Positions 51,574-61,384 are shown, counted from the first letter of the stretch. The stretch is DNA of 64,000 bases from Candidatus Ornithobacterium hominis (GCF_951229915.1 NZ_OX579588.1:1-64000); one strand, 5' to 3'. Translations and numbers: made by a program. Notes: generated by a model from the sequence alone, not told the origin.

Positions 51574-52518
51574 ATGTGGGCCGTTCGCTATATTTTTTTT
51601 ATTTTTTGTCTTTTATCTTTTGTAGAAAGTCACGGGCAAATTTCTAATGTGTATAACGAACTCAGGAATTTAAATTTTAAAATAACAACTACAGATACTA
51701 TTCTTGGCTGGCGACGTGATGGGAATCTACGCCTAAACTTTGGCCAAACACACTACGAGAATTGGGTGCAAAATAATAACAGCCGCTTAGACCTTAATGT
51801 ACAACTCAACCAGCGGATTTACTACCAATACCGTAAAAACCTGTGGGACAACCAAGTTTACTTGCAATATGGCTTGAGCAAACTCTACGGCGAAGGTCTT
51901 CAGAAATCTCTAGATCGCTTGGAAGTCAACTCCATCTACGGGAAAATCATCAACCCTCATCTTTCTTATTCTTATTTTGCTAACTTTAGAACACAATTCT
52001 CCAATTCTTACGACTATAAACGAGACGAAAAAAAAGACTACAGAATTTCAGGATTTATGTCCCCCTCTTTTCTAACGACAGGAGCTGGTATCATGTGGCG
52101 AAGAAATAATAACTTATACATCAACTTAGCCCCCGTAACTTGGCGTTTGGTTTCCATCATTTCGCCTGTTTATAAATACAATAATCAAGAGAAAAAATTC
52201 ATTAATAGCGATGAAACTGAAGTTTTTGGCATCCCTGCTGGTAATTCTTCTATTCATCATTTAGGGTTTAATGCTTCACTTTATTACAAACTCGAACTTT
52301 TTAAAAAAAGATGGTCTATTGAAAATCGTTTAGCTCTATATTCCAACTATTTATCTAACCCTAAAAACTTTGATGTTGACTACACATTCAACACTCGATA
52401 TAAAATAAATAAGTTTGTGTCTACCAATTTTACCATACAAGCCGTGTATGATGATGATGTGTTTGCTGGCTTCCAAATCAGAGAAAATTTCAGTATCGGG
52501 CTTAATTTAAACATCTAA
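51574..52518 (+). CDS. DUF3078 protein, second of a tandem pair
   Basis: 314 residues with signal peptide (SHGQ, about 23). It shares the layout of the preceding gene: LGWRRDGNLRLNFGQTHYENWVQNNNS, ALYSNYLSNPKNFDVDYTFN and the end FAGFQIRENFSIGLNLNI line up with the corresponding parts of the first protein (LSLYSNYLENPKNVDLDYTMN, FSGFQIREVFGLGI). The ATG at 51574 follows the first gene by five bases. A tandem gene duplication of an outer-membrane-type barrel is the simplest reading. Converges with nadC. Confidence 0.78.
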   Translation: MWAVRYIFFIFCLLSFVESHGQISNVYNELRNLNFKITTTDTILGWRRDGNLRLNFGQTHYENWVQNNNSRLDLNVQLNQRIYYQYRKNLWDNQVYLQYGLSKLYGEGLQKSLDRLEVNSIYGKIINPHLSYSYFANFRTQFSNSYDYKRDEKKDYRISGFMSPSFLTTGAGIMWRRNNNLYINLAPVTWRLVSIISPVYKYNNQEKKFINSDETEVFGIPAGNSSIHHLGFNASLYYKLELFKKRWSIENRLALYSNYLSNPKNFDVDYTFNTRYKINKFVSTNFTIQAVYDDDVFAGFQIRENFSIGLNLNI

Positions 52519-52526
52519 TTTTTTTT

Positions 52527-53381
52527 CTAAATTACCTTTAAACTTAAATCTAGACTTCTCGCAGAATAAATCAATGCACCAGAGGAAATGTAATCAACGC
52601 CTGTTTCTGCATAACTTACTAAATTTTCTATTGTAATCCCTCCCGAAGATTCTATTTCTATTCTTCCTCCAATTCTATCAACGGCTTCCTTGGTTTGCTC
52701 TATATTAAAATTGTCTAGCATAATACGATCAGGGTTTTGAGTTAAAGCCTCTTTGACTTCTTTTAAATTTCTAGTTTCAATTTCAATTTTTAGGTTTAAT
52801 TTGTTTTGTTTCAAATATTCTTTTGCTCTTTGAATTGCAGGAACAATGCCTCCTGCAAAATCAACATGATTGTCTTTGAGCATAATCATATCAAATAAAC
52901 CAAAACGGTGATTTTCTCCTCCTCCTATTTTTACAGCCCATTTTTCACAGACTCTAAAATTGGGGGTTGTTTTTCTAGTATCTAGAAGTTTAGTTTTTGT
53001 ATGCTTGATTTTCTCTTGCATAAAATTAGTGAGTGTCGCAATTCCGCTCATCCGCTGCATACAATTTAAAACTAATCGCTCTACGGGAAGTATGCTTTTC
53101 GCTGAACCTTCTACAATGAATGCAACATCACCTTTTTTTATAAAAGAGCCGTCATTTATCAATTTTTCAAAACGAACTGAAGAGTCAAAGAATTTAAATA
53201 TATATTCTGCTAACTCTACGCCTGCGATGATTCCTTCATCTTTTACTAAAAGCTGAGCTTGGTTTTTTACTTCTTCGCTCATAATGGCAAGGGTAGAGTA
53301 ATCTCCTCTCCCGATGTCTTCGGCTAAAGCTTCTTTGATGAAATGACTTAAGGCTTGATTTGAAACGTATTCTGGTCTCAT
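52527..53381 (-). CDS. nadC: Nicotinate-nucleotide pyrophosphorylase (carboxylating)
   Basis: Converts quinolinate and PRPP to nicotinate mononucleotide. 284 residues. EDIGRGDYSTLA (about 20-31), VERLVLNCMQRMSGIAT (about 101-117), LDTRKTTPNFRVCEKWAVKIGGGENHRFGLFDMIMLKDNH in pieces (about 133-172), IEIETRNL and ESSGGITIENL complete the active site. Starts four bases before the nadB stop. Last gene of nadA-nadB-nadC. Confidence 0.95.
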   Translation of the reverse strand: MRPEYVSNQALSHFIKEALAEDIGRGDYSTLAIMSEEVKNQAQLLVKDEGIIAGVELAEYIFKFFDSSVRFEKLINDGSFIKKGDVAFIVEGSAKSILPVERLVLNCMQRMSGIATLTNFMQEKIKHTKTKLLDTRKTTPNFRVCEKWAVKIGGGENHRFGLFDMIMLKDNHVDFAGGIVPAIQRAKEYLKQNKLNLKIEIETRNLKEVKEALTQNPDRIMLDNFNIEQTKEAVDRIGGRIEIESSGGITIENLVSYAETGVDYISSGALIYSARSLDLSLKVI

Positions 53382-54952
53382 TGATTTAAATTTTTATTAT
53401 AAAAAGCTCCTCTATTTTCTTTCTGCCTAAGGCTATCTGTAATAATAAGATAAGCACAGCTGACTAAATTTCTTAGCTCTGAAAGCTGTGGAGAGAGCAC
53501 TGAAAATTTATAAATTTTCTTCACAGATTTATAGATTTGTTCTTCTTTTTCCAAAGCTAATTTCAATCGGAAATCAGACCTTACTATACCGACTAAATCA
53601 CTCATTATCGACTGAAGTTCTTCCCGAAGAAACTTTAATACTACTAGCTCATCAGGGATGCTAGCTCCAGCAGGGTTCCAATCTGGAACGGCAGTAATTT
53701 TTCCTAAATCAAAATTCTTTTGTTTTAACTTTATTATACTTGCTTTCGCTGCATTATGTGCAAAAACCAGTGCTTCTAGTAAAGAATTCGAAGCTAAACG
53801 GTTTGCCCCGTGTAAACCCGTATTGGTACATTCCCCAACGCTAAATAAATTGTGAATGCTAGTAGCTCCATCTTTATCTACATCAATTCCTCCACATAAA
53901 TAATGTTGTGCCGGCACTACGGGAACTAACTCTTCAAACGGATTTATTCCTCTTTCTATGCAGGCTTGAAAAATATTGGGGAAATAGTTTAAAAATTTTT
54001 CTTGGTCTAAATGCCTGCAGTCTAAGCCCACGTACTCAGCCCCTGTTTTTTTCATTATATCATCAATCGCCCGCGATACAATATCGCGAGATGCCAGCTC
54101 TTCTCTTTCGTCATAAAAATGCATAAATTCTTCTCCGCTCATCGTACGAAGTTTTGCACCAAAGCCTCTCACCGCTTCAGAAATTAAAAACAATCGCCCA
54201 TCTTTATCATCATAAAGCGCCGTGGGGTGAAATTGAACAAAGGCCATGTTACTAATTTTACCTTTGGCCCTATACACTAATCCAATTCCATCTCCTGTTG
54301 CGATGATAGGGTTGGTTGTATTTTTATAAACGTGCCCTAAGCCTCCCGTTGCTAAAAGGGTCACTTTAGCAGTCATTTTTTTAATCTTTTTGGTATGAAT
54401 ATCTAAAACATAAGCACCAAAACAATTTATATCATCTATATTTAGTTCCTGCTGTAGAAGGTGATGTTCTGTAATTAAGTCAATGACGTAATGATGAGGT
54501 AGTAATTCAATATTAGGCGTGATTTCAATCATAGCCAAGAGGCTTCGTTCAATTTCATAGCCAGTGATGTCTTTGTGGTGAACCACTCGATTCTCTGTGT
54601 GGCCGCCTTCTTTTCCCAAATCATAAGTTCCTTTATCATTAGCATCAAACCTTGCGCCCCACTCTACCAATTCCTTAAATCGCTCTGGCCCTTGGCGAAT
54701 GACCATTTCCACAACACTTCTTTCATTCATATAATCGCCAGCACGCATTGTATCTTCAATATGTTTTTCAAAACTATCTTTATCAAAATCAGAAACAATA
54801 GCTACTCCACCTTGTGCATATTTGGTATTAGACTCATCTTTATTGCCTTTCGTCACGATAGTAATCTTCGTTTCAGGTAAGGCTTGTGCAACTTTAAGGG
54901 CATAAGTCAACCCAGAAATCCCAGAGCCAATGACTAAAACATCTGTCATCAT
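53378..54952 (-). CDS. nadB: L-aspartate oxidase
   Basis: Oxidises aspartate to iminoaspartate, first step of de novo NAD synthesis. 524 residues. The FAD-binding DVLVIGSGISGLTYALKVA (4-22) is followed by STKYAQGGVAI near 42-53 and GGHTENRVVHHKD near 115-127. GRDIVSRAI-type ASRDIVSRAID and the FAD-contact LFSVGECTNTGLHGANRLASNSLLEA (in pieces, near 370-395) follow. Overlaps both nadA and nadC by four bases, so all three are translationally coupled. Confidence 0.95.
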   Translation of the reverse strand: MMTDVLVIGSGISGLTYALKVAQALPETKITIVTKGNKDESNTKYAQGGVAIVSDFDKDSFEKHIEDTMRAGDYMNERSVVEMVIRQGPERFKELVEWGARFDANDKGTYDLGKEGGHTENRVVHHKDITGYEIERSLLAMIEITPNIELLPHHYVIDLITEHHLLQQELNIDDINCFGAYVLDIHTKKIKKMTAKVTLLATGGLGHVYKNTTNPIIATGDGIGLVYRAKGKISNMAFVQFHPTALYDDKDGRLFLISEAVRGFGAKLRTMSGEEFMHFYDEREELASRDIVSRAIDDIMKKTGAEYVGLDCRHLDQEKFLNYFPNIFQACIERGINPFEELVPVVPAQHYLCGGIDVDKDGATSIHNLFSVGECTNTGLHGANRLASNSLLEALVFAHNAAKASIIKLKQKNFDLGKITAVPDWNPAGASIPDELVVLKFLREELQSIMSDLVGIVRSDFRLKLALEKEEQIYKSVKKIYKFSVLSPQLSELRNLVSCAYLIITDSLRQKENRGAFYNKNLNQ

Positions 54953-55944
54953 TTAATTTTTTCGCTCATTTTCAGCATTCTTTCAATAGGCTCTAAAGCT
55001 TGAACTCTCAACTCTTCTTCCATTATAATTTCTGGTTTCTCATAATTAAGGCAGAGGTAAAGTTTCTCTATAGTATTTCTTTTCATATACATACACTCAC
55101 TACACTGGCAGGAATAATCTTCTGGAAATGCTGGTATTAACTTTTTTTCAGGTGCTCTTTTTTTCATCTCATGCAAAATCCCTTCTTCAGTAGCTACAAC
55201 AAAGGTTTCTGCAGCATCTTTTTCAACGAAATCAAGCAATGCAGATGTTGACCCAATAAATGAAGCAGCTTCTAATACTGGCGGTTCGCTCTCAGGATGA
55301 GCGATGAGTTTTGCCCCTGGGTTTTCTGCCAACTGCTGAGCAATCCTCTCTAATGAAAAAGCCTCATGAACAATACAACTCCCATCCCAGAGAATCATAT
55401 CTCTACCCGTTTTTTTACTCAAGTAAGCCCCTAAATTCTTATCAGGAGCAAAAATAATTTTTTGTTCTTTTGGAATTTGGGCAATGATATGCTCTGCATT
55501 AGATGAAGTCACAATGTAATCACTCACCGCTTTAGTCCCAGCATCACAATTGATGTAAGTCACCACCACAGCGCCAGGGTGTTGATTTTTAAACTCCATC
55601 AAAGCCTCGCCAGAGCAAGCATCCGCTAAGGAACAACCAGCCAATAAATCAGGAAGTAGAACCTTTTTGGTTGGATTGATTATTTTAGCCGCCTCTGCCA
55701 TAAAGTGAACTCCACAGAATACGATAATCTCCGCATCAGTTCCCTGCGCCGCCCTAGCTAGCTGAAGAGAATCCCCCAAAAAATCTGAGAGTTCCTGAAT
55801 TTCTGCAGTTTGGTAGTAATGAGCTAAAATCACTGCATTTTTTTCTTCTTTCAGCCGATTGATTTCCTTTCTCAGGTCAAGACCTTCAGGTATTTCCTTG
55901 TTGAGGTAGCCTCTCTTGGCTAAGGTATCTTCTATATTCATCAT
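54949..55944 (-). CDS. nadA: Quinolinate synthase
   Basis: 331 residues. Condenses iminoaspartate with dihydroxyacetone phosphate using a [4Fe-4S] cluster. ILAHYYQTAEIQELSDFLGDSLQLA in pieces (about 39-63), LPDLLAGCSLADACSG (Cys near 107), WDGSCIVHEAF, AHPESEP, GSTSALLDF and the terminal QCSECMYMKRNTI provide the expected cluster and substrate residues. First gene of the nad operon. A repeat copy (55971-55977) lies just upstream, but no TAnnTTTG core is seen. Confidence 0.96.
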   Translation of the reverse strand: MMNIEDTLAKRGYLNKEIPEGLDLRKEINRLKEEKNAVILAHYYQTAEIQELSDFLGDSLQLARAAQGTDAEIIVFCGVHFMAEAAKIINPTKKVLLPDLLAGCSLADACSGEALMEFKNQHPGAVVVTYINCDAGTKAVSDYIVTSSNAEHIIAQIPKEQKIIFAPDKNLGAYLSKKTGRDMILWDGSCIVHEAFSLERIAQQLAENPGAKLIAHPESEPPVLEAASFIGSTSALLDFVEKDAAETFVVATEEGILHEMKKRAPEKKLIPAFPEDYSCQCSECMYMKRNTIEKLYLCLNYEKPEIIMEEELRVQALEPIERMLKMSEKIK

Positions 55945-55970
55945 ATCAATGCTAAATTTACTTTTTTTTT

Positions 55971-55977
55971 AAGGCTT
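55971..55977. repeat. Iterated palindrome upstream of nadA
   Basis: Core AAGGCTT with nine T to the left and seven A then six T to the right, in the divergent gap between nadA and dcp. Confidence 0.8.
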
Positions 55978-56167
55978 AAAAAAATTTTTTAATGACTGTT
56001 TTTTCACTATTTTTTAAAAGCAGAAAGCTTCAAGAAATAAAGTTATGATTGCAAAAAAGTTTTGCCAAAAAAAGCTCCTTTACGTTGCCGAAATCTTTTT
56101 GATTTTTTTTGAAGTAATTTTATTTTTATAGACTTTTGCTTTGTTAAATTTTATTCCAAAAATTTTT

Positions 56168-56174
56168 AAGCCTT
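56168..56174. repeat. Iterated palindrome at the dcp start
   Basis: Core AAGCCTT, left flank AATTTTT and right flank TAAAAAT, ending a few bases before the dcp ATG (56182). Confidence 0.75.
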
Positions 56175-56181
56175 TAAAAAT

Positions 56182-58215
56182 ATGAACCCATTATTAAACC
56201 AACCTTTCTCTACACCATACCAGACTCCTCCTTTTTCAGCTTTTGAGACTAAAGACTTCAAACCCGCTTTTCTACGCGCTATTAAAAACGCAAGGCTAGA
56301 GATCAAAAATATTGCTGAAAATCAAGCTGAACCCACTTTTGAAAACACGATAGAAGCATTAGCATTGAGTGGAGAAGCTTTAAGCAGAATCAGTTCAATT
56401 TTTTTCAATTTAAATTCAGCAGAAACCAATGATGAAATTCAGCAAATCGCACAAGAAATTTCGCCAATTTTGTCTGATTTCAGTAATGATGTTTTGCTCA
56501 ACGAGCAGCTTTTTGCCCGAGTAAAAAAAGTTTTTGAGGAAAAAGAAAGCTTGAGCTTGAACAACGAAGCTCAAATGCTACTGGAAAAAAGCTATAAAAA
56601 TTTTAAAAAAAATGGAGCTTTATTGTCTAGCGAGAATAAAGAAAAACTGAGAACAATAAGCAAAGAATTGGCTATGCTGAGCCTTCAGTTCGGGCAAAAT
56701 TTATTGGCAGAAACCAATGATTACCAACTACATATAACAAATAAATCTGATTTAGAAGGTTTGCCCGATTTCGCTCTAGAAACGGCTAAAGAAGAAGCGG
56801 AAAGTCGAAATTTGAGCGGTTGGGTTTTCACACTGCAAATGCCGAGCTACCTCAGCTTCTTGAAGTTTGCAAGAAATCGTAAATTGAGAGAACAAATTTA
56901 CCGAGCAAACGGAGTTAAAGCCTTCCAAAATAATGATAAAAATAATACAGAAATCATCAAAAAAATCGTTCAGTTGCGTTTTCAACGAGCTAAATTATTG
57001 GGATTTGAAACGCATGCGGATTTCGTTTTAGATGAGCGAATGGCTAAATCTAAAGAGAAAGTAAATGATTTCTTGGCTGAATTGCTCAAAAAAGCTTATC
57101 CTTTGGCAAAAAAGGAAATTGAAAACTTAGCCGATTTTGCAAAAGGAATAGATGGCATCGAAGATTTAATGCCCTGGGACCATGCTTTCTACGTTGAGAA
57201 ACTAAAAAAGCAACGCTTTGACTTGAGCGACGAAGAGCTGAAACCTTACTTTGAATTAAATCAAGTGACCGAAGGAGCTTTCACCATTGCTCAAAAATTA
57301 TACGGAATTTCATTTGTTCCGAATAATAAGATTGAAGTTTACCACCCCGATGTGAAAGTTTTTGAAGTTAAAAACAAAGCACAAGAATGCATCGGCATTT
57401 TTTACGCCGATTTCTTCCCACGAGTAGGCAAGCGCGCAGGAGCTTGGATGACTTCTTTCCGTGATGGCTCTTTTGTAAATAATTTGCATAAAATCCCTCA
57501 AATTTCTATCGTTTGTAACTTCACTAAACCAACTAAAAATGAACCAAGTTTATTGACCTTTGATGAAGTCACAACACTTTTCCATGAGTTTGGGCACGCG
57601 CTTCATGCTTTGCTTGCTAAAACCCAATATGAATCGCTGGCAGGCACCAATGTCTATTGGGATTTTGTGGAGCTCCCCTCACAATTTATGGAAAATTTCT
57701 GCTACGAGCCAGAGGCTTTAGCACTTTTCGCCAAACATTACCAAACCAAAGAAATGATCCCCATAGAATTGGTCGATAAAATTACGGCATCAGCTCAGTT
57801 CATGGAAGCTTACCAGACCGTTCGGCAAATCAGTTTCGGGAAATTGGATATGGCTTGGCATGCTACAGACCCAAGTTCTATTGACGATGTTGATGTTTAC
57901 GAAAATCAAGCTTTTGAAGCAACACAAGTTTACCCCAAAATTAGCGGAACAAACATGAGCACTTCTTTTGCACACATTTTCCAAGGAGGCTATTCCTCTG
58001 GCTATTACAGCTATAAATGGGCAGAAGTTTTGGATGCGGATGCTTTTGAATTATTCAAAGAGAATGGCATTTTTGATACCGAAACAGCTCAAAAATTTCA
58101 TCGCCTCCTGAGCGCTGGCGGAACGGTAGACCCCATGAAATTATACATTGAATTCCGTGGGAAAGAACCCGATATCAACGCTTTGCTAAAAAGAGCAGGG
58201 ATTTTAGCTCAATAA
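56182..58215 (+). CDS. dcp: M3 family peptidyl-dipeptidase (Dcp-like)
   Basis: 677-residue zinc peptidase of the thimet oligopeptidase family. The N-terminal half is helical. The zinc motif FHEFGHALHALLA (HExxH near 468-472) is followed by GTNVYWDFVELPSQFMENF with the third ligand Glu about 25 residues later. The C-terminal YSSGYYSYKWAEVLDADAF is typical of Dcp. No signal peptide is visible, so a cytoplasmic or periplasm-adjacent role in degrading short peptides is likely. A repeat core (AAAGCCTTCC near 56927) lies within it but with weak flanks. Confidence 0.92.
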   Translation: MNPLLNQPFSTPYQTPPFSAFETKDFKPAFLRAIKNARLEIKNIAENQAEPTFENTIEALALSGEALSRISSIFFNLNSAETNDEIQQIAQEISPILSDFSNDVLLNEQLFARVKKVFEEKESLSLNNEAQMLLEKSYKNFKKNGALLSSENKEKLRTISKELAMLSLQFGQNLLAETNDYQLHITNKSDLEGLPDFALETAKEEAESRNLSGWVFTLQMPSYLSFLKFARNRKLREQIYRANGVKAFQNNDKNNTEIIKKIVQLRFQRAKLLGFETHADFVLDERMAKSKEKVNDFLAELLKKAYPLAKKEIENLADFAKGIDGIEDLMPWDHAFYVEKLKKQRFDLSDEELKPYFELNQVTEGAFTIAQKLYGISFVPNNKIEVYHPDVKVFEVKNKAQECIGIFYADFFPRVGKRAGAWMTSFRDGSFVNNLHKIPQISIVCNFTKPTKNEPSLLTFDEVTTLFHEFGHALHALLAKTQYESLAGTNVYWDFVELPSQFMENFCYEPEALALFAKHYQTKEMIPIELVDKITASAQFMEAYQTVRQISFGKLDMAWHATDPSSIDDVDVYENQAFEATQVYPKISGTNMSTSFAHIFQGGYSSGYYSYKWAEVLDADAFELFKENGIFDTETAQKFHRLLSAGGTVDPMKLYIEFRGKEPDINALLKRAGILAQ

Positions 58216-58281
58216 TTATTTATTTTGCGCATAGTTGATTACCTTTATATTTGAATGAAATTTATTTAAAAAAAATTTTTT

Positions 58282-58288
58282 AAGCCTA
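58282..58288. repeat. Variant iterated palindrome before pgi
   Basis: AAGCCTA instead of AAGCCTT, with the usual T tract left and A tract right, ending eight bases before the pgi ATG. A one-base-diverged copy. Confidence 0.6.
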
Positions 58289-58296
58289 AAAAAATC

Positions 58297-59943
58297 ATGC
58301 AAAATATTAACCCGACACACACTCAAGCTTGGAATAAACTCGAAAATCATTTTCAAAGTATTAAAAATAAACATCTCCGCGATTGGTTTAATGAAGATAA
58401 AAATCGTTTTGATAAATTTCATATCCAATTGAATGAAATATTATTTGATTATTCCAAAAATCGTTTGGACGAAAAAACGCTCCAGCTTTTGATTGATTTA
58501 GCCAACGAATGTGAGCTTAAGCCTGCCATTGATGCAATGTTTGGTGGACAGCACATCAATCAAACCGAAAACCGAGCAGTTTTACATACGGCTTTACGCT
58601 ACTTCGGGGAACGTGCTGTAACGGTGGAGGGGGAAAATGTCGTTCCTCAAGTTGAGAGAGTTCGTGCTCAAATGAAGAAATTCACGCAACAAGTCATTTC
58701 AGGAAAACATAAAGGCTTTACAGGAAAAGAAATCACGGATATCGTAAACATTGGCATTGGTGGCTCGGACTTAGGCCCTGTGATGGTGGTAGAAGCCCTG
58801 AAGGCTTACAAAACTAGGCTAAACGCTCATTTTGTTTCTAATATAGATGGAACGCATATCACCGAAACTTTAAAAAAATTAAACCCAGAGACAACGCTTT
58901 TTATCATCGCTTCCAAAACCTTTACCACGCAAGAAACGATGACCAATGCGCAAAGTGCCAAAAATTGGTTTTTAAATTCTGATGCAACCCAAGCTGATGT
59001 TGCTAAGCATTTTGTAGCCCTTTCAACAAACCAAAAAGGCGTGACCGATTTTGGAATTGCCGAAGAAAACATGTTTGAATTTTGGGATTGGGTCGGTGGC
59101 CGCTACTCGCTCTGGAGCGCAATTGGGCTCAGCATTTCGCTAGCCGTGGGCTACGAGAATTTTGAGAAACTACTAAAAGGAGCTTATGAAATCGACCAAC
59201 ATTTTCAGCACACTGATTTTGAAAAGAATATTCCTGTTTTGATGGGGCTTATCGGGATTTGGTACAATAATTTTTTTGGAGCAGAATCTTACGCCATTTT
59301 ACCTTACGAGCAGTATTTGCATCGCTTCGCGGCTTACTTACAACAAGGCGATATGGAGTCCAACGGAAAGTCTGTAGACAGAAATGGAGCACCAGTTGAT
59401 TACCAAACCGGCCCCATCATCTGGGGCGAACCAGGAACCAACGGGCAACACGCTTTTTATCAGCTGATTCATCAAGGCACAAAATTGATTCCAGCAGATT
59501 TTATTGCTGGGGCAGTATCTAACAACTCGTTGGGAGACCATCAGGCAAAATTATTGGCTAACTTTTTCGCACAAACCAAGGCTTTAGCTTTTGGCAAAAC
59601 AGAAGCTGAAGTGATGGAAGATTTAGAAAAAGAAAAGAAAACAACAGCGGAAATGGAATTTTTAAAGCCTTTTAAAATTTTTGAAGGCAATCGCCCAACG
59701 AACTCTTTCTTGTACCAAAAATTAACACCGAACGTTTTGGGGCAATTAATTGCATTGTATGAACACAAAATCTTTGTGCAAGGTATCATTTGGAATATTT
59801 TCAGTTTTGACCAATGGGGAGTCGAATTAGGAAAACAGTTGGCTAAAAGTATTCTCCCCCAGCTCAATGGTAATGAAAAGATTTCTTCGCAAGATAGCTC
59901 TACCAAGGGTTTAATCAATGCTTTTTTAGCCATGAGAGAATAA
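58297..59943 (+). CDS. pgi: Glucose-6-phosphate isomerase
   Basis: 548 residues, long form as in E. coli. [15 protein letters not shown] (about 87-101), the sugar-phosphate site [14 protein letters not shown] (about 149-162), [15 protein letters not shown] (about 204-218), [15 protein letters not shown] (about 265-279) with catalytic Arg, [19 protein letters not shown] (Glu and His near 370-385) and the late DQWGVELGK are all intact. Possibly co-transcribed with dcp and holB, spaced by 81 and 60 bases. Copy 59665-59671 is read as LKPFKIF, a frame different from most copies. Confidence 0.96.
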   Translation: MQNINPTHTQAWNKLENHFQSIKNKHLRDWFNEDKNRFDKFHIQLNEILFDYSKNRLDEKTLQLLIDLANECELKPAIDAMFGGQHINQTENRAVLHTALRYFGERAVTVEGENVVPQVERVRAQMKKFTQQVISGKHKGFTGKEITDIVNIGIGGSDLGPVMVVEALKAYKTRLNAHFVSNIDGTHITETLKKLNPETTLFIIASKTFTTQETMTNAQSAKNWFLNSDATQADVAKHFVALSTNQKGVTDFGIAEENMFEFWDWVGGRYSLWSAIGLSISLAVGYENFEKLLKGAYEIDQHFQHTDFEKNIPVLMGLIGIWYNNFFGAESYAILPYEQYLHRFAAYLQQGDMESNGKSVDRNGAPVDYQTGPIIWGEPGTNGQHAFYQLIHQGTKLIPADFIAGAVSNNSLGDHQAKLLANFFAQTKALAFGKTEAEVMEDLEKEKKTTAEMEFLKPFKIFEGNRPTNSFLYQKLTPNVLGQLIALYEHKIFVQGIIWNIFSFDQWGVELGKQLAKSILPQLNGNEKISSQDSSTKGLINAFLAMRE

Positions 59944-59950
59944 ATTTTTT

Positions 59951-59957
59951 AAGCCTT
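59951..59957. repeat. Iterated palindrome after pgi
   Basis: Core AAGCCTT with AATTTTTT left and nine A right, seven bases beyond the pgi stop. Confidence 0.8.
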
Positions 59958-60003
59958 AAAAAAAAATTTAAATAAAGCTTTAAAAAAACGTTGCATTCAC
60001 CGC

Positions 60004-61122
60004 ATGGAAAATTTACATTCGGATTTAAAAAAACAATTAACCAATGCTATTGGCAATCATAAGCTGAGCCACGCAATCATTCTAAACGGAAAGTCTGGCT
60101 ATGGCACTTTGGCTTTGGCGCATTGGGTTGCAAAAGGCTTGCTCTGCTCGCCAGAGGATAAGAAGTGTACACACAAAGTAGACACATTGCAACACGCTGA
60201 TTATCACTTCAGTTACCCTTTTCCGAAAATGAAAAAAAATTCCATTTCAGATGATTTTGGCAAAGAATGGAAAACTTTTTTCACATCTCAGCCTTTCGGT
60301 ACACTAATCGATTGGATGGATTTTTTGGAAGCAGAAAAAAAGCAACTTTTCATCAGCGTAGATGAATCTATAAATATCATCAGTAAGCTCAACCTGAGAA
60401 GTTATGAAGGGGGTAAAAAGATTATGCTGATTTGGCTTGCCGAGCACATGAATGTTTCTACCGCAAATAAGCTACTGAAGTTAATTGAAGAGCCACCTGC
60501 ACAGACGCATTTCATCTTGGTGACTGAAAATGCTGACAAAATGTTACCCACTATTTTATCTCGATGCCAGTTGATTCAGGTTCCACGCTTGAGTGATGAG
60601 GCGGTGGCTGATATTTTAATCAAGACCTATGAGGTAGATGAGAAAAAGGCACACTTTATTGCACACAAATCCCACGGCGACGTTCGGCTGGCTTTACAAA
60701 ATCTCAATCACGATACCCAAGATTTTGAAATTTTGCTGATTGATTGGGTACGAAATGCATTTAAAGCAAAAAAAGACGCTTCGGTTTTACTACAAATCAG
60801 TGATTGGTCGTTAGAATTAGCTAATTATAGCCGAGAAAAACAAAAACAATTCATTCAATTCTGCATTGAAGTTTTCAGACAAGCTTTGCTAGAAAATTAT
60901 GCCGCAGGAGAATTAGTTTATCAGCCATTGAGTTTGAATAATTTCAAATGGGGTAATTTCTCCAAATTTGTACACAGCGAGAATATTTCATTAATAATTG
61001 AGGAGTTAAACCAAGCGGCTTTGCAAATTGAAAGAAACGGGAACAGCAAAATTATTTTTCTCGACTTAGGAATTCATTTGATACGTTTTATCCACAAAAA
61101 AGAGTCTCATGAAATCACATGA
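60004..61122 (+). CDS. holB: DNA polymerase III delta' subunit
   Basis: Clamp-loader subunit. 372 residues. The P-loop position reads NGKSGYGTLALA and lacks the GKT/S core, as expected for the non-ATPase delta' subunit. The zinc module is reduced to a pair of cysteines (LLCSPEDKKCTHKVD) followed by HADYHFSYP, common in Bacteroidota. LIEEPPAQTHFILVTENADKMLPTILSRCQLI in pieces (near 160-192) carries the SRC motif that completes the neighbouring ATPase site. A perfect DnaA-box nonamer (61088-61096) lies in its last codons. Confidence 0.9.
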   Translation: MENLHSDLKKQLTNAIGNHKLSHAIILNGKSGYGTLALAHWVAKGLLCSPEDKKCTHKVDTLQHADYHFSYPFPKMKKNSISDDFGKEWKTFFTSQPFGTLIDWMDFLEAEKKQLFISVDESINIISKLNLRSYEGGKKIMLIWLAEHMNVSTANKLLKLIEEPPAQTHFILVTENADKMLPTILSRCQLIQVPRLSDEAVADILIKTYEVDEKKAHFIAHKSHGDVRLALQNLNHDTQDFEILLIDWVRNAFKAKKDASVLLQISDWSLELANYSREKQKQFIQFCIEVFRQALLENYAAGELVYQPLSLNNFKWGNFSKFVHSENISLIIEELNQAALQIERNGNSKIIFLDLGIHLIRFIHKKESHEIT

Positions 61123-61153
61123 ATTCTTTGCCCTGGGACTGATGCTTAGCACG

Positions 61154-61175
61154 TCAAAAGAGTCTTTTGATTTTT
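61154..61175 (+). terminator. Weak terminator after holB
   Basis: A 6-bp AT-rich stem (61154-61159 with 61165-61170, TCAAAA/TTTTGA), five-base loop, then five T. Confidence 0.5.
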
Positions 61176-61322
61176 GAGTTTCTAAAAATTGAGTTCGTTT
61201 TCCACATATTTTTCAGTAATTAGATTAAAATCATATTTTTCTGGAAAATATAGCCTAACAAGGCAGCAAAGATTTCACTGGCTTCCTTTTTCCAAAGGTT
61301 GCACTTATTGATTAAATTTTTA

Positions 61323-61329
61323 AAGCCTT
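61323..61329. repeat. Iterated palindrome downstream of holB
   Basis: Core AAGCCTT between ATTTTTA and AAAAAATTTTT. Confidence 0.75.
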
Positions 61330-61384
61330 AAAAAATTTTTAGTAAAAATCAATCTATCACGTTCTAATGCCCAGTAAATCAAAC

